Assembly (NCBI GenBank): GCA_024103275.1
Contig: JAGFIV010000041.1
Coordinates: 62,001-126,000, forward strand
Reading direction: 5' to 3'
Source of the DNA: Flavobacteriales bacterium
GTDB taxonomy: Bacteria; Bacteroidota; Bacteroidia; Flavobacteriales_F; PHOS-HE28
DNA: 64,000 nt
A model generated the notes under the pieces. The model ran no database searches and was not told the origin of the DNA. It saw only the letters and a program-made list of their open reading frames with translations. Made by a program: the position numbers and the translations under genes. Positions within the stretch are counted from its first letter, which is position 1; each line of letters begins with the position of its first letter. Below, piece by piece: positions 52,800-62,371 of this stretch.

Positions 52800-53497
52800 G
52801 CGTATTGCTTCGTTAGAAGATCGGCCAGCATGGGTATGCCCGTGCTGGCCTTTTCCTTCCAATGGGTGAAGCGCCCGCCCCCGCCGTGCGGCAACAGGTC
52901 CCCCAGGTCGCGCGGGTCCACCACGTGGATAAGGGCGTGGGATTGTGCGGCATGCACCAGGCCTGCGGCAGGCCACACCTGCAGGGAACTGCCCACCACC
53001 ACCAGGATGTCCGCAGACGACACCAGCCGGGCGGCATCATCCAGCAGGGGCACTTCCTCGCCGAACCAAACGATGTGGGGGCGGAGCTGGGAACCCAGCG
53101 GGCAACGGTCGCCCAGCCCCAGTAACGGGCCTTTCACGGGCACAACGATGCCGGGGTCCAAGGTGCTTCGTGCCTTGAGGATCTCCCCGTGCAGGTGCAG
53201 CACCCGCGAGCTGCCGGCGCGTTCGTGCAGGTCGTCCACGTTCTGGGTCACCACGTCCACGTCGAAATCCCGTTCCAGGCCCGCGATGGCCCGGTGTGCG
53301 GGGTTGGGCCTCGCCTCCAGCACGTGCCGGCGGCGCTGGTCGTAGAACCGCAGCACCAGCCCGGGATTGCGGGCAAAGGCCGCTGGCGTGGCCACATCCT
53401 CGATCCGGTATTCCTCCCACAGCCCATTGCTGTCGCGGAAGGTGCGCAGGCCGCTTTCCGCGCTGATGCCCGCCCCGGTGAAGAACACGATGTGCAT
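52796..53497 (-). CDS. cobB: sirtuin-type NAD-dependent protein deacylase
   Basis: The 233-residue enzyme removes acyl groups from lysines using NAD+. It has FTGAGISAESGLRTFRD at residues 6-22, QNVDDLHERAG (85-95) and the catalytic His in HLHGEI (H103). FYDQRRR provides Y52 and R55, the YxxR pair that favours succinyl/malonyl-lysine substrates. The four zinc cysteines of most sirtuins are missing, leaving one Cys (C132), so this is a zinc-less class III form. The start at 53497 is the only ATG that places GAGIS normally; the upstream frame is Gly-rich filler. Confidence 0.92.
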   Translation of the reverse strand: MHIVFFTGAGISAESGLRTFRDSNGLWEEYRIEDVATPAAFARNPGLVLRFYDQRRRHVLEARPNPAHRAIAGLERDFDVDVVTQNVDDLHERAGSSRVLHLHGEILKARSTLDPGIVVPVKGPLLGLGDRCPLGSQLRPHIVWFGEEVPLLDDAARLVSSADILVVVGSSLQVWPAAGLVHAAQSHALIHVVDPRDLGDLLPHGGGGRFTHWKEKASTGIPMLADLLTKQYA

Positions 53498-53546
53498 GGT
53501 GTAAAGATCGTCCCGATCCCGGCGAAAAGCGGGTGGCCCCGACCCA

Positions 53547-53576
53547 TTGGCCGGTTCCGGACTTCCGCTTACTTTG
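53547..53576 (+). promoter_or_regulatory. TTG-N19-TTacTTTG promoter upstream of ruvA
   Basis: TTG at 53547-53549 and a near-consensus box TTacTTTG at 53569-53576 are 19 bases apart; the box is followed by CAGCC, as at rimP and gcvH. The ruvA ATG is 84 bases downstream. Confidence 0.5.
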
Positions 53577-53660
53577 CAGCCCTTTCCGCCCAAACCCGAG
53601 TGCATAGCCATACCCCTACCCCCTTCCCCCAAGCGGCCTCCAGCCCAAGGGAAGCCTTGA

Positions 53661-54272
53661 ATGATAGAGAGCCTGAACGGCGAGATCGTTGAGCGGTCGC
53701 CCGCCCACGCGGTAGTGGAATGCGGGGGGGTCGGTTATTTGGTGCACATCACCCCCGACACCTTTTCTCGCCTGCCCCGCAAAGGGGCGTGCCGGCTCTT
53801 CGTGCATTACACCGTGAGCGTGGACGTGCGCAGCGGGCTCAGCGAGCACAAGCTGTTCGGGTTCCTGGACCCGGAGGAGCGGCATTTGTTCCGCCAGCTC
53901 ATCACCGTGCAGGGGGTGAGCACCACCATCGGCCTGGCCATCACCGGTGCCCGGGGCGCCGATGAGCTGCGTGCGGCGATCATGGCGGGGGATGAGGGGG
54001 TACTGCGGGCCGTGAAAGGCATCGGGCCCAAGCTGGCACAACGCATCGTGCAGGAATTGCAGGCCAAGCTCGGTGCCGACCCGATCGAAAAGCGGACCCG
54101 TGGCGGCATCGGCGGAACCAATATGTTGCATGCCGAGGCGTTATCGGCACTGATCTCCTTGGGCCTGGACCGCTCCAAGGCGGAACGGGCGTTGAAACGC
54201 GTGATGGAGGAACACAAGGAGGGCCTGCCCGGGGTGGAGGAACTGATCAGGTTGACGTTGAGGAACAATTGA
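53661..54272 (+). CDS. ruvA: Holliday junction DNA-binding protein RuvA
   Basis: RuvA forms a tetramer around four-way DNA junctions and loads RuvB. The 203-residue protein has an OB-fold start (MIESLNGEIVERSPAHAVVEC then GGVGYLVHI), tandem helix-hairpin-helix motifs (LITVQGVSTTIGLAI; LRAVKGIGPKLAQRIVQEL) and a C-terminal UBA-like domain (HAEALSALISLGLDRSKAE). It is followed 17 bases later by sprA; the ruvA-sprA-gcvH order is, from memory, frequent in Bacteroidota. Confidence 0.96.
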   Translation: MIESLNGEIVERSPAHAVVECGGVGYLVHITPDTFSRLPRKGACRLFVHYTVSVDVRSGLSEHKLFGFLDPEERHLFRQLITVQGVSTTIGLAITGARGADELRAAIMAGDEGVLRAVKGIGPKLAQRIVQELQAKLGADPIEKRTRGGIGGTNMLHAEALSALISLGLDRSKAERALKRVMEEHKEGLPGVEELIRLTLRNN

Positions 54273-54289
54273 TCGCGCCGCAGTTTCCG

Positions 54290-57200
54290 ATGAAGCCCGT
54301 CCGGACGACCGTTCCCCTGTTGCGTTGCTTGGCGTTCCTGGTGGTGGCGTGGGCCGCAATGCAGGGGGCGGTGGCCAACTGGCAAACGCCGCCGGCACTT
54401 CCGGTGGACAGCCCGCAGATCCACCTGACCTATCCGATCACCGATCCCCCGGGCACCGGTGACACCAACACGGGGACCATCGACCTGGGCACGCCGGACA
54501 ACGTGACCAACGACGTGATCTACGACCCGGAGACCGGGCAGTACATCCTGCGCAGCCGCATGGGCGAGAACATTGACTACCGGCCACCGCAGAGCATGTC
54601 GTTGGACGAATACATGCAGTACGACATGGAGAAGGCCATGAAGACGTACTGGACGGAGAAAAACCAGGAGGAGACCGAGCGTGCCACCAAGGGACTGATC
54701 CCCAGCATCCAGGTGCGGAGCGAGGCCTTCTGCCGGATCTTCGGGGGGTGCAACATCGACATCCGGCCGCAGGGCAGCGCCGAGGTCACCTTCGGGCTGA
54801 ACACCAGCAAGACCGAGAACCCGCGGATCCCGGTGGACCAGCGGAAGATCACCACGTTCAACTTCGACCAGAAGATCCAGCTGAACCTGGTGGGCAACAT
54901 CGGCACCAAGCTGAAGATCAACACCAGCTACAACACCGAGGCCACCTTTGATTTCGAGAACCAGGTGAAGCTCAACTTCGCGGGAGAGGAGGACGACATC
55001 ATCCAGAAGCTGGAGGCGGGCAACGTGAGCCTGCCGCTCACGGGCCAGCTGATCCAGGGCAGCCAAAGCCTGTTCGGCCTGAAGACGGAGCTGCGCTTCG
55101 GACGCTTGACGGCCACGGCCATCTTCAGCCAGGAAAAGGGAGAGCGCAAGAACATCGCGGTGGCGGGCGGGGCGCAGACCACGAACTTCGAGATCAAGGC
55201 CGACCAGTACGAGGCCAACAAGTATTACTTCCTCAGCAACTACTTCCGGGACAACTACGAGAACGCCTTGCGCACGCTGCCCACGGTGAACAGCGGGGTG
55301 CAGATCACCAAGATCGAGGTGTGGGTGACCAATACCCGGAGCGACTACACGGACAACCGGAACATCGTGGCCTTTACCGACCTGGGCGAGGATGCCGGCC
55401 CGGCCAGCGTGGCCGCCAACCGGGTGAGCGCCAACCTGGTCAACTCGGGCCTGCTGGTGGACGGTCCGGGGGTTGAGGCCTCCAACGCCGCCAACAACCT
55501 GTACAACCTGGTGGCCAACAACGCGGGCATCCGCTCCTTCACGGCGGCTGCGGCGGCGCTGCAGGTGATGGGCATGCAGGCCAGCAGGAACTTCGAGAAG
55601 CTGGAGAGCGCGCGCCGGCTTACGCCCAGCGAGTTCACCCTGAACGAACGGCTGGGCTTCATCGGCCTGAACCAGAACCTGAACAACGATGAGGTGCTGG
55701 CGGTGGCCTACCAATACACCTTCCAGGGCCAGACCTTCCAGGTGGGGGAATTCAGCACCGACGGCATTGCACCGCCCAAGGCGCTGATGGTGCGCCTGCT
55801 GAAGGCCACCATCACCGACCCGCGGCTGCCGCTGTGGGACCTGATGATGAAGAACGTCTATTCCTTGGGCGCCTTCCAGGTCAACGCGCAGGATTTCCGG
55901 CTGGAGCTCCTCTACAACAATCCCACCACGGGGGTGGACCTGAACTACATCCCGCGCAAGCCCATCGACCAGGTGACGCTGCTGCGGGCATTGGGCCTGG
56001 ACCGGATCGACCAGCAGGGCGCGCCCAACTCGGACGGCTGGTTTGACTGGGTGGACAATGCGGCCACCACCGGGGGAACGATCAATTCACAAAACGGCCG
56101 CATCTTCTTCCCGGTGTTGGAACCCTTCGGCAGCTTCCTCAACCGCCAGCTGATCGGGCCCGACCCGAACAGCCCGGTGCAGGACACGCTGGTGCGGCAA
56201 AACATCGTCTTCCAGGCCTTGTACGACAGCACCAAGACGGCGGCGGAGAACATGCCCGAGCTGAACCGGTTCAAGCTCAAGGGCAGCTTCAAGAGCGCGA
56301 GCAGCGATGTGATCAGCCTCAACTCGGTGAACATCCCCCAGGGCTCGGTGAGCGTGACCGCCGGCGGCGTAAGGCTGGTGGAGAACCAGGACTACACGGT
56401 GGACTACAACCTGGGCCGCGTGAAGATCCTCAACCAGGGCATCCTCGAAAGCGGCACGCCCATCAACGTGAGCCTGGAGAGCAACACCCTGTTCAGCATC
56501 CAAACGAAAACGCTGGCCGGGGCACGCTTCGACTACAAGGTGAACAAGGACCTGGTGCTGGGCGGCACGGTGATGAACCTGTATGAACGGCCGCTGACGC
56601 AGAAGGTGAACGTGGGGGACGAGCCCATTGCCAACACCATCCTGGGCCTGGACGCCAACTGGAAGAAGGAAAGCGGGTTGATCACCCGCCTGGTGGACAA
56701 ACTGCCCTTTTACGCCACCAAGGAGACCAGTTCCCTGGATGCGAGCATCGAAGGGGCCTACCTCATCCCGGGACACAGCAAGGCCATCGGCAAGGGCGGC
56801 ACCAGCTACATCGACGACTTCGAGGGCAGCATCAGCAACATCGACATGCGCACCCAGAGCCAATGGTTCCTGGCCGCCACCCCCCAAGGGCAAACAGGGG
56901 ACCTCTTCCCGGAGGGGGAGTACATCAACGACCTGCGCACAGGCTTCAGGCGTGCCCTGCTCTCCTGGTACGTGATCGACCCCCTGTTCTTCAACAACAA
57001 CAGCCTGAAACCGCCCTTGCCCGACGGGTCCGACGCCGACAACCGTTCCCGCGAGGTGCTGGAGAAGGAAGTGTTCCCCAACCGCCAGCTGGCCACCGGC
57101 ACGCCCAGCAACATCCCCGTGCTGGACCTGGCCTATTACCCCAACGAGCGCGGGCCGTACAACTACAACCCCGACCTGGACGACAACGGCGACCTGCCCG

Positions 57201-60200
57201 ACCCGGACCAGAGCTGGGCAGGCATCCAGCGGCGGGTGACCACCACCGACTTCGAGGCCAGCAACATCGAGACGGTGCAGTTCTGGATGATGGACCCCTT
57301 CCACACCTCGGTGAGCAACGACCAGGGGGAGCCGGCGAGCAACGTCGATTCGGAAAACACCTCCGGCGGCGACCTGTACATCAACCTGGGCAACCTGAGC
57401 GAGGATGTGCTGCGCGACAGCCGCAAGAGCTTTGAGAACGGCTTGCCGAAGAGCCCCTCCGACCTGGCGGCCACCACGGACCAGACCGCCTGGGGCGTGG
57501 TGCCCACCACCCAGAGCGTGGTCAATGCGTTCGCCATCACCGACCAGAACACGTACCGCTACCAAGACGTGGGCATGGACGGCCTGGCCAACAACAATGC
57601 CAACGCCTTCCAGGCAGGCCTGAACGAGCAGACCTTCTTCGCCGATTACCTCAATGCGCTGTCGCCCGGGGCGCGTGCCCGCTGGATCAACGACCCCTCG
57701 GGGGACGACTACCACTATTTCCGCGGCGGCGACTACGACAGTCCCCCGCGCTCCATCCTGGACCGCTACAAGCGCTTCAACGGCCTGGAAGGCAACTCCA
57801 TCACCGACGAGGACAGCCCCGAATCGTACCCCACCCAATACACCACCCTGCCCACCTCCGAGGACATCAACCAGGACCAGAACCTGAGCGAGAGCGAGAG
57901 CTACTTCCAATACAGGATCAAGCTCAAGCCTTCCGACATGGTGGTGGGCCGCAACTTCATCACCGACCGTATCCTGGGCCGCAGCCCCGGCGGCAAGGAG
58001 GTGTACTGGTACCAGTTCAAGGTGCCGGTGCGCCAGCCGGAAAAACGGGTCAACGGCATCCAGGACTTCCGCTCCATCCGCTTCATGCGTATGTTCCTCA
58101 AGGGATGGAACCAGCCCGTGGTGCTGCGTTTTGCACGCCTGGACTTCGTGCGCGGCGAATGGCGCAAGTACACCCAGGGCCTGGACACCCCGGGCGAGGT
58201 CATCGGTGGCGACCCCGACCAGACCACCTTCGACGTGGCCGCGGTGAACATTGAGGAGAACGGCAACCGCACACCGATCAACTACGTCCTTCCCCCCGGC
58301 ATCAACCAGGAGACCGACATCGCCAGCGCCAACCTGCGCAGCCTGAACGAGCAATCCTTGAGCCTGAGCACCTGCGGGCTGCGCGACGGCGATGCCCGCG
58401 CCGTGTTCCGCAACGTGAGCCTGGACATCCGCAGCTACAAGAAGCTGCGCATGTACATCCATGCCGAATCCATGGACCCGGACCGCCCGATCACATACGG
58501 GGACGTGAGCGTGTTCATCCGCCTGGGCAACGACTATGCGCAGAACTATTACGAGTACGAGATCCCGGTAAAGCCCTCGGCGTTCTTCAACAGCGACCCG
58601 TACAACGTATGGCCTGAGGACAACAACCTGGTCGTGGAATTCGCCAAGCTGAACGATGTGAAGATCCAGCGGAACCAGGTCGGCCATGCCACCAACCAAC
58701 GGTACACCGTCATGGACGGCGACCGGCGGGTGACGGTGGTGGGCAATCCCAACCTGAGCCTGATGAACACGATCATGATCGGCATCAGGAACCCCAAGCG
58801 CGACGGCGCCGATGCCAACCCCTGGTCGAACCCCGACGATGGCACGGCCAAGTGCGTGGAGGTGTGGGTGAACGAGCTGCGCCTCACCGATTTCGACCAG
58901 CAAGGCGGATGGGCCGCCATCGGGCGGGTGAACACCGCCCTGGCCGACCTGGGCACACTGAGCGTCGCGGGCAACTACAGCACCCCGGGCTGGGGCAGCA
59001 TCGACAAGAAGGTGAGCGAGCGCCAACGGGATACACGCTATGGCATCGACGTGGCCGCCAACTTGGAGATGAGCAAGTTCCTCCCGGAGAAGAGCGGCCT
59101 GAGCGTGCCGATGTACGTGGGCTATTCCGAGGAGGTGATCAAGCCGGAATACGACCCGTTGAACCCGGACATCAAATGGAACGAGTCCACCCGTTCGCTC
59201 ACCCGTGAGGAGAAGAAGCAGCGGATGAAGGAGCTGCGCACCTACACCCGGCGGCGGAGCATCAATTTCACCAATGTGCACAAATCCCGGTCGGAAGGCA
59301 GCAAGAACGAGCACTTCTACGACATTTCGAATTTCGGATTGTCGTATGCTTACAGCGACCAGGAGTTCCACGATGTGAACACCCAATACGAGAACACGCG
59401 CATCTACCGGGGCTCGCTCACCTACCAGCACAACCCGCGGCCCCGGCCGGTGAAGCCCTTCGAGAATGTGGCGTTCATCGGCAAGAGCAAGTGGCTGCGC
59501 CTGGTGAGGGACTTCAACTTCAACCTGGGCTTCAAGCAGATCACCGCGCGCACGGCGATCGACCGCACCTACCTGGAACGCCTGGTCCGCCCCAATCCGG
59601 ACATCGAAAGCCTGCCCCCCACGCCCACCTACAACAAGACCTTCAACTGGACCAACCAGTACGGCTTCCGCTACGAGGTCACGCGGAACCTGAAGGTGGA
59701 CTTCAACGCCAACAACAATTCCATCATCGGCGAACCGCCGGGGCGCGTGAACACCGACGACCGCGACCAGTACCGGATCTGGAAGGACAGCGTGCTCACC
59801 AGCCTGAAGCGTTTCGGGGAGACCACCACCTACGACCACGCGGTGAACTTCACCTACACGCTGCCGCTGGACAAGCTGCCCCTCACCGACTGGATCACCG
59901 CCAATGCCACGTATGGCGCGGGCTACAAGTGGGATCGGGCACCGCTCACGCAGGACAGCATCGGCCACACGATCCAGAATTCGCGCAACATCAACCTCAA
60001 CGGGCAGTTCAACTTCGTGGGCCTGTACAACAAGGTGAAGTACTTCAAGAAGATCAACGACAAGGCGCGCGGCACGCGCACCACCACCGCCCGGAAAGCG
60101 GCGGGCGGCAAGGACCAGGGGAAGGATGCCGACCAAGGGAAGGATGGGAAGACGGGCCCCAAGATCAACCCCCTGGAAGGCCTGGCGCGCCTGCTGATGA

Positions 60201-61543
60201 CCGTGCGCACGGGCACCTTCACGTACAGCCAGACCAGCGGCATCCTGCTACCGGGCTGGGGCAGGGGCGCCAACGTCATCGGCATGGACCAAGGGTTCGG
60301 GGCGCCCGGCTTCGGCTTCCTCCTGGGCGCGCAGAACCAGGACCTGAACGGGAACTACGTGCGGGACTTCGCGTCCGACGCCTCCGCGCGCGGCTGGCTG
60401 GTGCAGACCCCGAGCATCTTCAACCCCTACACCAACACCCGGAACGAGACCATCAATGCGCGGCTTTCCCTGGAACCGTTCAAGAGCATGCGCATCGAGC
60501 TGATGGCCACCCGCACGCAAAGCGAGAACCGCAGCTCCTTCTTCCGGTGGAACGCGAATGAAGGACGGTACGTCAACGACAGCCCGCGCAACTTCGGCAA
60601 CTTCAGCGTCAGCACCATCAATTGGGCCACTACGTTCAGCCGCGACGATGAGAACTTCGTCAGCGACATCTTCAACCGCATGCTCGGCGCCCGCCAGGTG
60701 ATCAGCCAGCGGCTGGGCCAGGCCGACGTGCGCAGCATGCCCACCGACAGCGCCTACTGGCTGGGCTACGGAGGCACCAACCAGCAGGTGGTGGTCGGGG
60801 CCTTCATGGCCGCCTACGGGGGCAAGGACGCCGCGAAGATGAAGCTGGACCCGTTCAAGCAACTGCCCCTGCCGAACTGGGACATCACCTACGATGGGCT
60901 GTCCAGGCTGGAACTGTTCAGGAAATGGTTCCGGACCTTCACCGTGAAGCACAGCTACCGCAGCACCTTCAGCATCGGCAACTACCAGACCAACCTGCTC
61001 TATGAACCCGGCGGCAGCGTGATGGACGCCGGCGGCAACTTCCTGCCCGAGCGGGAGATCACCACGGTGACCATCGCCGAGGTGATGCACCCGTTCATCA
61101 ACTTCGACGCCACGCTGCAGAACAGCCTGCTGGCCAAGTTCGAGTACAACCGCGACCGCAACCTGAGCCTGGGCCTGACCAACTTCCAGGTGACCGAGAT
61201 CCGCGGCAAGGAATACGTGATCGGCAGCGGCTACCGCTTCAAGAAGGTGAAGTTCCCCTTCCAGATCGGTGGCAAGACCCCGCAGAGCGACCTGAACCTG
61301 CGCGTGGACCTGAGCTGGCGGCAGAACAACACCGTGATCCGCAAGATGGAGGAGGGCCAGAACCAGGTGACCGCCGGGCAGGACATCATCTCCATCAAGA
61401 CCAGCGCGGACTATGTGATCGACCAGCGCCTGAACGTGCGCGCCTTCTACGAGCGTGTGGTGAACAAGCCGGTGATCAGCACCTCCTTCCCCAGCAGCAA
61501 CACCAACATCGGGATCAGCCTCCGCTTCACCTTGACCCAATAA
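54290..61543 (+). CDS. sprA: SprA, outer-membrane translocon of the type IX secretion system
   Basis: The 2417-residue protein matches the roughly 2,400-residue SprA (Sov in Porphyromonas), a very large outer-membrane beta barrel. It starts with a signal sequence (LLRCLAFLVVAWAAMQGAVA). Motifs include NYRPPQSMSLDEYMQYDMEKA, EAFCRIFGGCNIDIRPQGSAEVTFG, FDFENQVKLNFAGEEDDIIQ, KAIGKGGTSYIDDFEGSIS, and a C-terminal barrel ending VISTSFPSSNTNIGISLRFTLTQ in two parts. It secretes cargo with C-terminal sorting domains; such cargo is encoded at 5541, 19527, 50387 and 52032. A TTG at 54269 overlapping ruvA is a possible alternative start. Confidence 0.97.
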   Translation: MKPVRTTVPLLRCLAFLVVAWAAMQGAVANWQTPPALPVDSPQIHLTYPITDPPGTGDTNTGTIDLGTPDNVTNDVIYDPETGQYILRSRMGENIDYRPPQSMSLDEYMQYDMEKAMKTYWTEKNQEETERATKGLIPSIQVRSEAFCRIFGGCNIDIRPQGSAEVTFGLNTSKTENPRIPVDQRKITTFNFDQKIQLNLVGNIGTKLKINTSYNTEATFDFENQVKLNFAGEEDDIIQKLEAGNVSLPLTGQLIQGSQSLFGLKTELRFGRLTATAIFSQEKGERKNIAVAGGAQTTNFEIKADQYEANKYYFLSNYFRDNYENALRTLPTVNSGVQITKIEVWVTNTRSDYTDNRNIVAFTDLGEDAGPASVAANRVSANLVNSGLLVDGPGVEASNAANNLYNLVANNAGIRSFTAAAAALQVMGMQASRNFEKLESARRLTPSEFTLNERLGFIGLNQNLNNDEVLAVAYQYTFQGQTFQVGEFSTDGIAPPKALMVRLLKATITDPRLPLWDLMMKNVYSLGAFQVNAQDFRLELLYNNPTTGVDLNYIPRKPIDQVTLLRALGLDRIDQQGAPNSDGWFDWVDNAATTGGTINSQNGRIFFPVLEPFGSFLNRQLIGPDPNSPVQDTLVRQNIVFQALYDSTKTAAENMPELNRFKLKGSFKSASSDVISLNSVNIPQGSVSVTAGGVRLVENQDYTVDYNLGRVKILNQGILESGTPINVSLESNTLFSIQTKTLAGARFDYKVNKDLVLGGTVMNLYERPLTQKVNVGDEPIANTILGLDANWKKESGLITRLVDKLPFYATKETSSLDASIEGAYLIPGHSKAIGKGGTSYIDDFEGSISNIDMRTQSQWFLAATPQGQTGDLFPEGEYINDLRTGFRRALLSWYVIDPLFFNNNSLKPPLPDGSDADNRSREVLEKEVFPNRQLATGTPSNIPVLDLAYYPNERGPYNYNPDLDDNGDLPDPDQSWAGIQRRVTTTDFEASNIETVQFWMMDPFHTSVSNDQGEPASNVDSENTSGGDLYINLGNLSEDVLRDSRKSFENGLPKSPSDLAATTDQTAWGVVPTTQSVVNAFAITDQNTYRYQDVGMDGLANNNANAFQAGLNEQTFFADYLNALSPGARARWINDPSGDDYHYFRGGDYDSPPRSILDRYKRFNGLEGNSITDEDSPESYPTQYTTLPTSEDINQDQNLSESESYFQYRIKLKPSDMVVGRNFITDRILGRSPGGKEVYWYQFKVPVRQPEKRVNGIQDFRSIRFMRMFLKGWNQPVVLRFARLDFVRGEWRKYTQGLDTPGEVIGGDPDQTTFDVAAVNIEENGNRTPINYVLPPGINQETDIASANLRSLNEQSLSLSTCGLRDGDARAVFRNVSLDIRSYKKLRMYIHAESMDPDRPITYGDVSVFIRLGNDYAQNYYEYEIPVKPSAFFNSDPYNVWPEDNNLVVEFAKLNDVKIQRNQVGHATNQRYTVMDGDRRVTVVGNPNLSLMNTIMIGIRNPKRDGADANPWSNPDDGTAKCVEVWVNELRLTDFDQQGGWAAIGRVNTALADLGTLSVAGNYSTPGWGSIDKKVSERQRDTRYGIDVAANLEMSKFLPEKSGLSVPMYVGYSEEVIKPEYDPLNPDIKWNESTRSLTREEKKQRMKELRTYTRRRSINFTNVHKSRSEGSKNEHFYDISNFGLSYAYSDQEFHDVNTQYENTRIYRGSLTYQHNPRPRPVKPFENVAFIGKSKWLRLVRDFNFNLGFKQITARTAIDRTYLERLVRPNPDIESLPPTPTYNKTFNWTNQYGFRYEVTRNLKVDFNANNNSIIGEPPGRVNTDDRDQYRIWKDSVLTSLKRFGETTTYDHAVNFTYTLPLDKLPLTDWITANATYGAGYKWDRAPLTQDSIGHTIQNSRNINLNGQFNFVGLYNKVKYFKKINDKARGTRTTTARKAAGGKDQGKDADQGKDGKTGPKINPLEGLARLLMTVRTGTFTYSQTSGILLPGWGRGANVIGMDQGFGAPGFGFLLGAQNQDLNGNYVRDFASDASARGWLVQTPSIFNPYTNTRNETINARLSLEPFKSMRIELMATRTQSENRSSFFRWNANEGRYVNDSPRNFGNFSVSTINWATTFSRDDENFVSDIFNRMLGARQVISQRLGQADVRSMPTDSAYWLGYGGTNQQVVVGAFMAAYGGKDAAKMKLDPFKQLPLPNWDITYDGLSRLELFRKWFRTFTVKHSYRSTFSIGNYQTNLLYEPGGSVMDAGGNFLPEREITTVTIAEVMHPFINFDATLQNSLLAKFEYNRDRNLSLGLTNFQVTEIRGKEYVIGSGYRFKKVKFPFQIGGKTPQSDLNLRVDLSWRQNNTVIRKMEEGQNQVTAGQDIISIKTSADYVIDQRLNVRAFYERVVNKPVISTSFPSSNTNIGISLRFTLTQ

Positions 61544-61547
61544 GGGG

Positions 61548-61555
61548 CATATTTG
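61548..61555 (+). promoter_or_regulatory. near-consensus -7 box (CAtaTTTG) for gcvH
   Basis: One mismatch to TAnnTTTG, directly after the sprA stop; followed by CAGCC, as at rimP and ruvA. It lies 33 bases before the gcvH ATG. Confidence 0.45.
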
Positions 61556-61588
61556 CAGCCGTGGCGAACCACCAAAAAACACCGGAAC

Positions 61589-61966
61589 ATGAACATCCCA
61601 GCGGAACTGAAGTACAGCAAGGACCACGAGTGGGTACGCATGGAGGGCGATGAGGCCGTGATCGGGATCACGGACCATGCGCAAAGCGAGCTTGGCGACA
61701 TCGTCTTCGTGGACATCAACACCGAAGGCGAGGACGTGGACAAGGAAGCCGTGTTCGGCACGGTGGAGGCCGTGAAGACCGTGAGCGACCTGTTCATGCC
61801 CGTCTCCGGCAAGATCCTTCAGGTGAACCCCGCCCTGGCGGACGACCCGGCGGCGGTGAACAAGGACCCCTATGGCAGCGGCTGGATGGTACGGGTGAAG
61901 GTGAAGGACCCCGCCGAACTGGAGGGCCTGCTTACGGCGGACCAGTACCAGGAGAGCATCGGCTGA
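61589..61966 (+). CDS. gcvH: glycine cleavage system H protein
   Basis: GcvH carries the aminomethyl intermediate on a lipoyl-lysine between the P, T and L proteins of glycine cleavage. The 125-residue protein has LKYSKDHEWVRMEGDEAVIG, the lipoylated K63 in FGTVEAVKTVSDLFMP, and NPALADDPAAVNKDPYGSGWM. The ATG at 61589 gives the usual N-terminus; codons upstream translate the promoter. The other gcv genes are not in the window. VanZ follows 17 bases later. Confidence 0.96.
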   Translation: MNIPAELKYSKDHEWVRMEGDEAVIGITDHAQSELGDIVFVDINTEGEDVDKEAVFGTVEAVKTVSDLFMPVSGKILQVNPALADDPAAVNKDPYGSGWMVRVKVKDPAELEGLLTADQYQESIG

Positions 61967-61983
61967 CCGGGTCCGTGCTGGAC

Positions 61984-62367
61984 ATGGCGGGAAGACGGGC
62001 ACCGCTCTGGGCGGCCCTATGGGCGGCAGGCATCCTGGTGGTCACGCTGATGCCGGTCAGTGACGTGCCACGCCTTTCATGGGCGGAGCAATTGCGCGTG
62101 GACAAGTTCGTGCATGCCTTCCTGTTCGGCGTGCAGGGCGTATTGCTGGGCATGGCACTGGCCTCTTCGGGCCGGGCCTGGCGTTCGCCAAGCCACCCGT
62201 TGTTGCTGGGCCTGGTGGTCGCGGTGCTCTTTGGGGCGCTGGTGGAGGTGCTGCAGGAACTGATGGCCTGGGGCCGCCACGGCGATCCGCTGGACCTGCT
62301 GGCCGACACGTTGGGGGCGGTGGCCGGTTTCTTCTTCCTGTGGGGCAAACAGCGGAAGGCCGCGTAA
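61984..62367 (+). CDS. VanZ-like membrane protein
   Basis: The 127-residue protein has four predicted transmembrane helices and the VanZ features DKFVHAFLFGVQG and LVEVLQELMAWGRHGDPLDLLADTLGA. The conserved pattern of Asp/His at the helix ends matches the VanZ domain. VanZ-like proteins affect teicoplanin sensitivity in some bacteria, but most have no known job. A GTG at 61975 is in frame three codons upstream. It is convergent with cysN (stops 4 bases apart). Confidence 0.88.
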   Translation: MAGRRAPLWAALWAAGILVVTLMPVSDVPRLSWAEQLRVDKFVHAFLFGVQGVLLGMALASSGRAWRSPSHPLLLGLVVAVLFGALVEVLQELMAWGRHGDPLDLLADTLGAVAGFFFLWGKQRKAA

Positions 62368-62371
62368 GGGC

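Noticed and set aside
56087-60136. Antisense open frame of 1349 codons within sprA
   Set aside because: GC-rich codon structure of the sense gene leaves the opposite frame free of stops. The translation is His/Val/Gly/Arg-rich with no recognisable domain, while the + strand encodes SprA with family motifs throughout.
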